Positions 1 to 5,373 of a stretch of DNA of 35,885 nucleotides are shown here, one piece after another. A program made the position numbers and the translations under genes. Within the stretch, counting starts at the first letter, position 1, and each line of letters opens with the position of its first letter. The stretch is from positions 1 through 35,885 of the forward strand of contig JAFXTO010000064.1 of assembly GCA_017535725.1 (NCBI GenBank), in the 5' to 3' direction. Origin of the DNA: Bacteroidaceae bacterium. GTDB taxonomy: Bacteria; Bacteroidota; Bacteroidia; Bacteroidales; Bacteroidaceae. The notes beneath the pieces were generated by a model. It had not been told where the DNA came from. It made no database searches and worked only from the letters and a program-made list of their open reading frames with translations.

Positions 1-162
1 AACTTCCAGAAGGGCAGCGCCCTGCAGAACCTGCGTCGCGACGCCGAGTTCGAGCAGACCACCACGCGTGTCGCCCAGGCCGCCGCCCTCGCCGCCCAGA
101 AGGAAGGGGCCACCGTCGCCAACTGGACGCCCGAAGAGGAAGAGGGGGAGGATGAGCCTTAA
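1..162 (+). CDS. HU-like DNA-binding protein, C-terminal fragment
   Basis: Only the last 53 codons are in the window; frame 1 runs from the first base to TAA at 160-162. The tail has an alanine-rich stretch followed by NWTPEEEEGEDEP. This matches residue for residue in layout the C-terminus of the complete gene at 34826-35317 (DWTPKEEEEDEEP, with a preceding Ala/Arg/Lys-rich helix). That relative carries the Bacteroidetes HU-like (HU-HIG type) fold, so this fragment is assigned by paralogy. Such proteins bind DNA without clear sequence preference. A smalltalk gene follows 394 bases downstream on the same strand, as in the second cassette, so the pair is probably one unit. The 5' end lies outside the window, so the DNA-binding core is not seen here. 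Confidence 0.85.
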   Translation, partial: NFQKGSALQNLRRDAEFEQTTTRVAQAAALAAQKEGATVANWTPEEEEGEDEP

Positions 163-181
163 AGACCTGACCTGGCCACAC

Positions 182-289
182 CCAGACCCCCTCCTCACTC
201 CCCCTCAAGGGGGAGAGTGGTCACCAATGAAGGGTGAAGGCAGACTCTCCCCCCGCCCTCCCTTTTAGGGAGGGAGCGAATACCAATGA
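182..289 (-). repeat. Two GC-rich palindromic repeats, minus orientation
   Basis: Two members of a roughly 50-bp repeat family lie side by side at about 182-237 and 242-289. Read on the minus strand each has an element like ATTGGTnnnC, then a C-rich/G-rich palindrome (CTCCCCCTTGAGGGGGAG in one, CTCCCTCCCTAAAAGGGAGG in the other), then a G-rich tail ending GGGGGTCT or GGAGAGTCT. Further members are at 383-495 and inside the gene at 5374-7110. They could fold as hairpins in RNA. No gene is visible between 163 and 556. Confidence 0.75.
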
Positions 290-382
290 CTCTTGAAAGA
301 GAATAGTCTGGTGGCGAGGAGAGTCTCGGGAAAAGAGTTCTAAGTTTTTATCCATCAATTATTCAAACAACCACCAAGCCCA

Positions 383-495
383 CACCTTGCAATGGTAACC
401 ACCCTCCCCCTTAAGGGGGAGCGGGGAGGGGGTCCGCCTTCACCCTGCAATAGTAATTACTCTCCCCCTTGAGGGGGAGCGGGGAGGGGGTCCGG
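383..495 (+). repeat. Two direct copies of the same palindromic repeat
   Basis: Copies at about 383-437 and 440-495 both read ACC(T/C)TGCAAT(G/A)GTAA, then a palindrome around CTCCCCCTTnAGGGGGAG, then CGGGGAGGGGGTCCG. They are in opposite orientation to the copies at 182-289. The central palindrome differs at the middle base but stays self-complementary. They sit between the HU-like fragment and the smalltalk gene. Confidence 0.8.
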
Positions 496-510
496 GTCCA
501 ACGGAGGGGG

Positions 511-550
511 TCTTAAATCCTTAAATCTTTAAATCCTTAAATCTTTAAAT
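511..550 (+). repeat. Five tandem 8-bp AT-rich units before smalltalk
   Basis: Five consecutive octamers of the form YYTTAAAT (TCTTAAAT, CCTTAAAT, CTTTAAAT, CCTTAAAT, CTTTAAAT) end 6 bases before the smalltalk start codon at 557. A unit gain or loss would shift the spacing between upstream DNA and this start. The second cassette also has short-period AT-rich repeats between its two genes. Confidence 0.85.
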
Positions 551-556
551 TTCATT

Positions 557-667
557 ATGAACGAATCAAAGAAAAGAATCATCAAGAGGGTGATTGACAT
601 TGTCATCACCATCCTCACCGCCCTCGCAACCGCCGTAGGCGCACACGCAGCGGGAATCGTGAGATAG
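557..667 (+). CDS. Smalltalk peptide (36 aa)
   Basis: An ATG-to-TAG frame of 36 codons begins MNESKKRIIKRVIDIVI and continues into a hydrophobic Ala/Thr/Ile/Leu segment ending GAHAAGIVR. The lysine/arginine-rich N-terminus followed by one predicted membrane helix (about residues 12-32) matches the Bacteroidetes 'smalltalk protein' family. That family is known as roughly 30-residue peptides encoded next to HU-like DNA-binding genes. The start is favoured because the paralog at 34546-34653 begins with the same MNES and shares RIIDIVI and ILTAL. It follows the HU-like fragment on the same strand. Function is unknown; a membrane peptide is an inference from composition only. Confidence 0.85.
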   Translation: MNESKKRIIKRVIDIVITILTALATAVGAHAAGIVR

Positions 668-679
668 GCCCCTCCCCGG

Positions 680-1003
680 CTCTCCCCTAAAGGGGCGAGA
701 GAATAAGCCCCTCTCCGACATTCCGTCCTCAGCAGAGGAGGTCTGCCTCGGTCGTTCGGGGTTATTGACATTCTTCAAGCATGAAGCGATCATAAGTCGA
801 GCGCAGTCAATCACCTGATTCCTCACTACCCCTAAAGGGGCGAGAGAAAAAGAGGCCCCTCTCCGACATTCCGTCCTCAGCAGAGGAGTTCTGCCTCGGT
901 CGTTCGGGGTTATTGACATTCTTCAAGCATGAAGCGACCATAGGTCGAGCGCAGTCAATCACCTGATTCCTCACTACCCCTGAAGGGGCGAGAGAAAAAG
1001 AGG
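680..1003. repeat. 148-bp direct repeat, two copies plus remnant
   Basis: A 148-bp unit is repeated in tandem; the marker CTCCGACATT lies at 713 and 861. Each copy holds a CCCCTnAAGGGG palindrome followed by CGAGAGA, a stretch reading CCGTCCTCAGCAGAGGAG, and then a double-hairpin motif (773-799 and 921-947). A shorter relative with only the CTGAAGGGGCGAGAG part follows at about 1005-1036. Open frames in this stretch are repeat translations and are not called as genes. Confidence 0.85.
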
Positions 1004-1117
1004 CCACTCTCCAACTCTCTCCTGAAGGGGCGAGAGAAAGTTCTTGAAGTGTCAAGCGTCGCAAGGCGCCGAGCGGAAAAATTGAAAAGTTCTCCAAGTA
1101 TGGAGCGACCAAGGTCG
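773..1117 (+). repeat. Four copies of a double-hairpin motif
   Basis: Copies lie at 773-799, 921-947, 1043-1071 and 1092-1117. Hairpin 1 is a 5-bp stem with a 4-base loop: CTTCA-AGCA-TGAAG (twice), CTTGA-AGTG-TCAAG and CTCCA-AGTA-TGGAG. Hairpin 2 follows directly: CGACC-ATA-GGTCG or CGACC-AA-GGTCG, with a variant near CGTCGC-AAG-GCGCCG, and then GAGCG. The stem-1 changes are compensated on the other arm. The last two copies end with GGAAAA(A/G)TTGAAA. Confidence 0.8.
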
Positions 1118-1133
1118 AGCGGAAAAGTTGAAA

Positions 1134-1191
1134 GCGGCCGATTAATTGTCGTAATATCGAAATAACGGGATAACGTGATAACGAAGGCCGC
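1134..1191. repeat. GCGGCC-bounded TAACG-rich repeat
   Basis: The inverted ends GCGGCC (1134-1139) and GGCCGC (1186-1191) enclose AT-richer DNA built of units such as CGAAATAACG, GGATAACG and TGATAACG. A second, longer element with the same ends and units is at 9059-9132. No coding potential is seen in it. Confidence 0.75.
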
Positions 1192-1198
1192 AAAATGA

Positions 1199-1234
1199 AG
1201 CGCACCGCTTTGTCGTGAGACAGGGCGGTGCGCT
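1199..1234. terminator. Bidirectional hairpin between convergent units
   Basis: AGCGCACCGC (1199-1208) pairs with GCGGTGCGCT (1225-1234). The inner bases TTTGTC and GACAGG extend the stem to 16 pairs including G-T wobbles, closed by a GTGA tetraloop. Short T-rich stretches follow on both strands (GTTTTGGGG on plus, TCATTTTG on minus). It separates the plus-strand smalltalk region from the minus-strand operon ending at 1304, so it probably ends transcription from both sides. Confidence 0.7.
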
Positions 1235-1303
1235 GTTTTGGGGCAATCTGTGCCCAGGGGGAGCAACTTAATCAATCACTACTTCCCGACGAATTTGCGG
1301 ACA

Positions 1304-1918
1304 TTACTTGCCGACTACCTTGCGGACTTTGCCGTCGGCGAACTTCACGAGGCAGAGGCCACGGGGACGCTGGCTGACTTCGCGACCGTCGAGGGTGAAG
1401 AAAGCCACGGGGGTAGAGGCGGCAGTCTTTGTAGCGGTGACATGGCTCTCAGCTGTCGTGAAGAGGATGTTAACCGTGTAGGTCTTTCCGTTGACTGTAG
1501 CTTCGAGCTTGGTCAGCATATCGCCTTCTCGCTTAACCTCGCAGTCATACTGAACAGCAGTCTTATCATTGGCATTGATTGAGAAGTCCTTCGTCTTGGT
1601 GCTAGTTGTTACCTGCTCACAAGCACCACCCATACACCACAAAATTGCATCTGTTTCCATAGTTTTGTTACTAATGGTGATTTTGGCAGACCCCGACAGT
1701 TTATTGCTGGTCTTATTGACAATGAACAAGCCGTTAGCAACATTATCTGATGGGTTCGTGTTGCACACCAACGTTTCAAAGATGTCAGGAGCCGCCTTAA
1801 TGGTCACTGTTGCTCCGTCCTCCAGCGGCTTGCCTTCGTACTGAAAGACACAGTCCTGGGCGTGAATGGTTAGGAATGTTGCACAGAAAAGTGCGAGTGA
1901 AGTAAAGAATTTTTTCAT
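1304..1918 (-). CDS. Secreted protein with T9SS-like C-terminal tail
   Basis: This is a 204-residue protein beginning MKKFFTSLALFCATFLTIHAQ, a clear signal peptide. ATG at 1918 is preferred over an upstream in-frame TTG because it gives a normal signal peptide. The mature part has six cysteines, including DCVFQY, LVCN, LWCMGGAC and YDCEV, in a beta-rich sequence of about 140 residues. The last 32 residues, FFTLDGREVSQRPRGLCLVKFADGK and on to VVGK, resemble the short type IX secretion sorting tails common in Prevotella (xxLxGRxV..GLYxVxxxGKxxK). It is the last gene of the operon, 23 bases after the Omp28 gene. Export through T9SS to the surface is an inference from the tail; the mature domain is not recognised. 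Confidence 0.75.
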   Translation of the reverse strand: MKKFFTSLALFCATFLTIHAQDCVFQYEGKPLEDGATVTIKAAPDIFETLVCNTNPSDNVANGLFIVNKTSNKLSGSAKITISNKTMETDAILWCMGGACEQVTTSTKTKDFSINANDKTAVQYDCEVKREGDMLTKLEATVNGKTYTVNILFTTAESHVTATKTAASTPVAFFTLDGREVSQRPRGLCLVKFADGKVRKVVGK

Positions 1919-1941
1919 AGGCAATTACTTATTTGATTTGT

Positions 1942-2805
1942 TTAGTTTTCTGTATCTGTTTGGTCGTCTGTTGAGTCGACTGTTGGGTCATCTATCAGCA
2001 CATGTGTCTCCGCCACATATTCCACTCCGCTGTCATCGTAGATAAATGCCACCACGGAGAGGTTCTCCGGCTTCCACGCAGCGTCCAGCTTGCACTCATA
2101 TTCCAGCTCGCGAATCTCACCCTGAGCAGCCTGGTAAGGCTCGCCCCAAGTGCCATTGATACTGCATCGGAAGACGTGGTTGTGGATGTATTCTTGATTG
2201 GCGGAGCCGTCGGGCATCATTTGCAAGGCGGTGATATTCGACTCCGTCAGCCACAGCTGGAGCTTGGCATCAATAGGTTCGCCAGTAATGACGGTAAGGT
2301 AAACATGCAACATACTATCCTGCGAGCAGCTGGCACCAAAGTCGAAATAGATATCAGTGGGCTGCTTGATGGCCTCGTTGACGAGATTAAACCAATTGTC
2401 CACGGTGCTGAGTCCGCCACGGCGGTTGATCAGTCCCATAGGTTCCTGTTCCACGCCCCAGTGGTCGTAGTACTCGTCGCCTTCCTCAGTACGCAGGCCG
2501 AGAACCTTCCCACGGGAATAGACGGCGAGGGGGCCGCTGTGAATACCCACGGCGATGATGCTGTCTGTGCCATATTCCTTCTTCAGTCGCTCGATTTCCT
2601 CGGCGGCGTTGGGGCAGTTGACGCACCGCTGACCCGTGAAGTCCTCGAGGAGCACGGCACGCGACGAAGAAGTCAAGGGCACATAGATATAGCGCTCGTC
2701 CTCGGGGATGGCGGTGCAGGAGGCCAAGAGAAGCAGGATGCCGACCCCGACAGAAAGGGAGGCGAGCAGGCTGCGCATGGTGGTGTATATCTTTCTTATT
2801 ATCAT
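1942..2805 (-). CDS. Omp28-related outer membrane lipoprotein
   Basis: This is a 287-residue protein. The N-terminus MIIRKIYTTM continues into a hydrophobic stretch ending LLLLASC, a lipobox with Cys30 as the lipidated residue. A second possible start is the ATG at 2778. The next region, VLLEDFTGQRCVNC at about residues 51-64, followed by a thioredoxin-like strand-helix pattern, is the hallmark of the Omp28 family, with a CVNC pair. The C-terminal half is beta-rich and ends in an acidic tail. Omp28 proteins are outer-membrane lipoproteins of unclear function. A TlpA-like thioredoxin in the same operon suggests redox handling of the CxxC. The frame stays open through the upstream repeats to 2979, but that extension is repeat translation and would bury the lipobox. 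Confidence 0.85.
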   Translation of the reverse strand: MIIRKIYTTMRSLLASLSVGVGILLLLASCTAIPEDERYIYVPLTSSSRAVLLEDFTGQRCVNCPNAAEEIERLKKEYGTDSIIAVGIHSGPLAVYSRGKVLGLRTEEGDEYYDHWGVEQEPMGLINRRGGLSTVDNWFNLVNEAIKQPTDIYFDFGASCSQDSMLHVYLTVITGEPIDAKLQLWLTESNITALQMMPDGSANQEYIHNHVFRCSINGTWGEPYQAAQGEIRELEYECKLDAAWKPENLSVVAFIYDDSGVEYVAETHVLIDDPTVDSTDDQTDTEN

Positions 2806-2821
2806 TTCTTTTCTGGTAGGA

Positions 2822-3054
2822 GTCCCTCTCCCTGACGGGAGGGGCACGGGGGCTTTTTTTAAGGGGGTATTATTATCTTTCGGTTGGAGGCCCCCTCCCT
2901 GACGGGAGGGGCACGGGGGCTTTTTTAAGGGGGTATTATTATCTTCCGGTGGAGGCCGTCTCCCTGACGGGAGGGGCACGGGGCTTTTTTAAGGGGGTAT
3001 TATTATCTTCCGGTTGGAGGCCCCCTCCCTGATGGGAGGGGCACGGGGGCTTTT
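2822..3054 (-). repeat. Four tandem 65-67 bp repeats inside the operon
   Basis: Four units with CTGACGGG or CTGATGGG at 2832, 2899, 2964 and 3029 fill nearly the whole gap between the DUF6029 stop codon (3055) and the Omp28 start (2805). Each holds the inverted repeat CCCTCCCTGACGGGAGGG, then CACGGGGGC, a run of 6-7 T, AAGGGGG, TATTATTATC and a GGAGGCC segment. The repeat begins directly at the DUF6029 stop codon. On the transcribed (minus) strand the A-run comes before each hairpin, so these are not normal terminators for the operon. Confidence 0.9.
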
Positions 3055-4707
3055 TTAGAAGTTGAAGTTATACGACAGGGTGAAGCCACGGGTTGCTGGA
3101 ATCCAGCGGCAGACACCGCCCGTGCAGTTGAAGCCGGCACGTGTGCGGCCGTAGGCGCCCTGCAAGCGATGGGCACCGACGTTGTAGGTAGCACCCACCT
3201 GATAGTAGTGGTTGTGGGTCTCGCCCACGTTGTACATATCGCTGACGGTGAACATCCAATGGGGACTCAGCGAGAGTTCCAGCAGTCCAAACGCCCAGTC
3301 GCCCTCGTCGTCCTTGGTGAAGAGGTACTGAGCCTCGCCGCGAAGGGTAAGCTTATTGGACATGCGCCATTTGGCTTCGCCGATGATGATGTGGCTATTG
3401 ATCATACCTCCTTCGCCTTCCACAGCCGTCTTGTTGTAGCGCTGCCACATGTACATGAGGTTCAGTTTCCAGTCTGCGGTGAGCTTCTTGTCGAACTGGA
3501 TATTGAGGTCCTGGTAGTAGGTCTCATCGCCCCATTTCCAGAAGGGTGAGCCGTAGCCTTTGCTGCCCATGAGCTTTCCGTAGAGCAAGTGGGGAGTCGT
3601 CTCGATGGCGTGGACGTGGGAGAAGTTCAGCTTGATGGTGGTGCCGTATTTGCCGCCGAGGGCGGTCTTGCGCTTGAAGTTATAGCCGAACTCCGCCTGA
3701 TAAGCCCATTCACCATTGGCGTTGGTGGCATAGGGGTAGAGGGCAGCCAGTGCGTAGGTGTGGTCGAGGGTGAACGCAGGCAGGTGGTTGATCATGGACG
3801 AGGTGCCATTCACACGCCGACTACTGCGGAACATCATGTTGTCGCTGCGCTTGGCCTGCAGGAGGATGCTCAGTCCGCGTTTGCTATAGCTGCCTGAGAG
3901 CATGGCGACGTAGCCCGGACGGTAGATGTAATTGTTGTCGAAACAGGGATCCTGCCCTTTGCGTGCGTACTCCGCAAGGATATTCCAGCCACCCGTCTGC
4001 AGGCGGGCACGAACGTCGAAAGCCTGCACCACGGTGGGTAGATTCAAGGTATGAGTGGCATCGACGAAAAGTTCCTCATCTTCCTCATACTTATTGACAT
4101 AAGAGCCACCAAGGGTGAGGTACGTGCCGTGTTCCGAAAGACGCGGGAACCATTCGTCAAGACTCAGCTCTGCATCCGCTCCGCTGACCCAGCTCTCGTT
4201 GTGTTCCCAGTAGCGACGCTGGCGTCCGCTGAGCACTTTCAGGGCGATACCTTTGTAGGGATTCCATGCGACATGAGCTCCCCGCAGGCTGTTGTCAATG
4301 CCCAGGGAACGCTCCTCGTAGGTGCGCAGGATGAATCCCGACCCGAATTGTTCGTAGAAGTCACCAAGGGTGACGGAGCCGTTTTTCCAGCGGGCGCGGG
4401 TGTAGAAATGCGCCAGACCCCATCCCTTGAATTTCGCTTCGTAACCGGGGAGGGGGAATTGGTTCCACTCCAGACGCGCTCCCGCGTCCACATAGCGACT
4501 CTGCAGGCGGAGGTCTGCGTAGGTATTGGCCAGGGCCCACTCGTCGTACTTCTCGGCACCGATAGCCTGGTCTTCCTGCGGGACAAGGACATCGGCCTGA
4601 ATGCTACCGCTGAGCGTGGCAGGTTCCTTCTCCTGCTGCTCCTGGGCAGAAAGCGTGGTGGCAGTCAGGAAGACGGAGGCAATTACTATGAGTCTTACAA
4701 ACTTCAT
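3055..4707 (-). CDS. DUF6029-type outer membrane beta-barrel protein
   Basis: This is a 550-residue protein starting MKFVRLIVIASVFLTATTLSAQ (signal peptide, cleavage after SA). ATG at 4707 is preferred to an upstream in-frame TTG. The rest is a chain of amphipathic beta strands rich in Tyr, Trp and Gly, ending ATRGFTLSYNFNF, with a terminal aromatic as in outer-membrane barrels. The length and the RWKNGSVTLGDFYEQFGSG segment fit the Bacteroidetes DUF6029 family as I recall it. Near the C-terminus two cysteines (FNCTGGVC) could form a disulphide. It lies between the TlpA-like gene (18-base gap) and the Omp28 gene. A role as porin or scaffold for the neighbouring lipoprotein is inferred only from the fold and operon. 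Confidence 0.75.
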   Translation of the reverse strand: MKFVRLIVIASVFLTATTLSAQEQQEKEPATLSGSIQADVLVPQEDQAIGAEKYDEWALANTYADLRLQSRYVDAGARLEWNQFPLPGYEAKFKGWGLAHFYTRARWKNGSVTLGDFYEQFGSGFILRTYEERSLGIDNSLRGAHVAWNPYKGIALKVLSGRQRRYWEHNESWVSGADAELSLDEWFPRLSEHGTYLTLGGSYVNKYEEDEELFVDATHTLNLPTVVQAFDVRARLQTGGWNILAEYARKGQDPCFDNNYIYRPGYVAMLSGSYSKRGLSILLQAKRSDNMMFRSSRRVNGTSSMINHLPAFTLDHTYALAALYPYATNANGEWAYQAEFGYNFKRKTALGGKYGTTIKLNFSHVHAIETTPHLLYGKLMGSKGYGSPFWKWGDETYYQDLNIQFDKKLTADWKLNLMYMWQRYNKTAVEGEGGMINSHIIIGEAKWRMSNKLTLRGEAQYLFTKDDEGDWAFGLLELSLSPHWMFTVSDMYNVGETHNHYYQVGATYNVGAHRLQGAYGRTRAGFNCTGGVCRWIPATRGFTLSYNFNF

Positions 4708-4725
4708 GAATCTGAGTTTCAAGGT

Positions 4726-5247
4726 TTACTCCTGCTCCTTGTCTTCGCCTTTCTTATCCTCGGCAACGAGCTCGCGAACCTTCTCAATCAGCTCGTTCTC
4801 AGCGCCGTCCGTGTAGCCGTTGTGCTTATAGACCACGTTTCCCTTACCGTCGCATACAACAACATAGGGGATGAGTTCTCCACCGAAGGTGCGGCGTAGT
4901 TCGCTATTGGGATCCAGCAACACATCGTACGTCCAGCCGTGATTGTCAACCAAGGGTTTCACCTTGTTGGTGTTCTGTGCGCGGTCAATGCTGACAGCGA
5001 AGAGCTTCACGCCCGTCTCCTCCTGCCACTCTTCGTAGACTTCGGCAATAGCGTCGAGTTCGCGGTTGCAGGGTTTGCACCATGTAGCAAAGAAGTCGAT
5101 AATGAAGGGTTTGCCGTTGTTGGAGAGGGTGTCCACACGGATACTCTTGCCGGTGATGTCCTTGAGGGTTATCTGCGGGAGTTTCTGTGCCAGGACTTCG
5201 CCGCCCAGTACTACGAGGAAGGATAATGCCAATACAATCTTGTTCAT
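4726..5247 (-). CDS. TlpA-like secreted thioredoxin
   Basis: This 173-residue protein has a signal peptide, MNKIVLALSFLVVLGGEVLA, followed by a thioredoxin fold of the TlpA/ResA/AhpC-TSA kind. The active site is FFATWCKPC, with Cys57 and Cys60. The cis-proline region is GELIPYVVVCDGKG. The acidic C-terminus (DKKGEDKEQE) is probably disordered. TlpA-type proteins reduce disulphides in the periplasm. It is first in the minus-strand operon with the DUF6029 barrel, the CVNC-bearing Omp28 lipoprotein and the cysteine-rich secreted protein, so it may keep those cysteines in the right state; that link is an inference. A good promoter lies just upstream at 5276-5307. Confidence 0.9.
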   Translation of the reverse strand: MNKIVLALSFLVVLGGEVLAQKLPQITLKDITGKSIRVDTLSNNGKPFIIDFFATWCKPCNRELDAIAEVYEEWQEETGVKLFAVSIDRAQNTNKVKPLVDNHGWTYDVLLDPNSELRRTFGGELIPYVVVCDGKGNVVYKHNGYTDGAENELIEKVRELVAEDKKGEDKEQE

Positions 5248-5275
5248 GACATGAAAAATTAGTGATTATTTGGCG

Positions 5276-5307
5276 CAAAGGTAAGCATTATTCATCGACC
5301 CGCCAAA
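5276..5307 (-). promoter_or_regulatory. Bacteroidetes promoter for the tlpA-like operon
   Basis: On the minus strand TTTG (plus 5304-5307) and TACCTTTG (plus 5276-5283) are 20 bases apart, matching the -33/-7 consensus. The start codon is 29 bases downstream of the -7 box. The -33 TTTG is the end of the T-run of the preceding terminator. Confidence 0.85.
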
Positions 5308-5346
5308 AAAAAAGCGCAGAAAGATGCTTTTAGCCTCCTTCTGCAC
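5305..5346 (-). terminator. Intrinsic terminator of the kinase/RapZ operon
   Basis: On the minus strand GTGCAGAA and TTCTGCGC form a stem (plus 5314-5346) closed by a loop of about 17 bases, followed by nine T. It lies 28 bases after the stop codon of the kinase/RapZ gene. The T-run merges with the -33 box of the next operon. Confidence 0.85.
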
Positions 5347-5373
5347 TTGAAAAGGTTCTTATAACATCTATTT

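Noticed and set aside
68-268. Plus-strand frame of 66 codons after the HU-like fragment
   Set aside because: It overlaps the HU-like gene in another frame and runs through palindromic repeats; proline-rich low complexity only.
529-1275. Several overlapping minus-strand frames of 80-132 codons
   Set aside because: They repeat each other (SITPNDRGR, LAPSGVVRNQ) because they are translations of the 148-bp repeat. No start signals or family features were seen.
2806-2979. N-terminal extension of Omp28 through the repeats
   Set aside because: The extension translates only the tandem repeat (NNTPLKKAP-type) and would put about 58 residues before the lipoprotein signal, which needs to be N-terminal.
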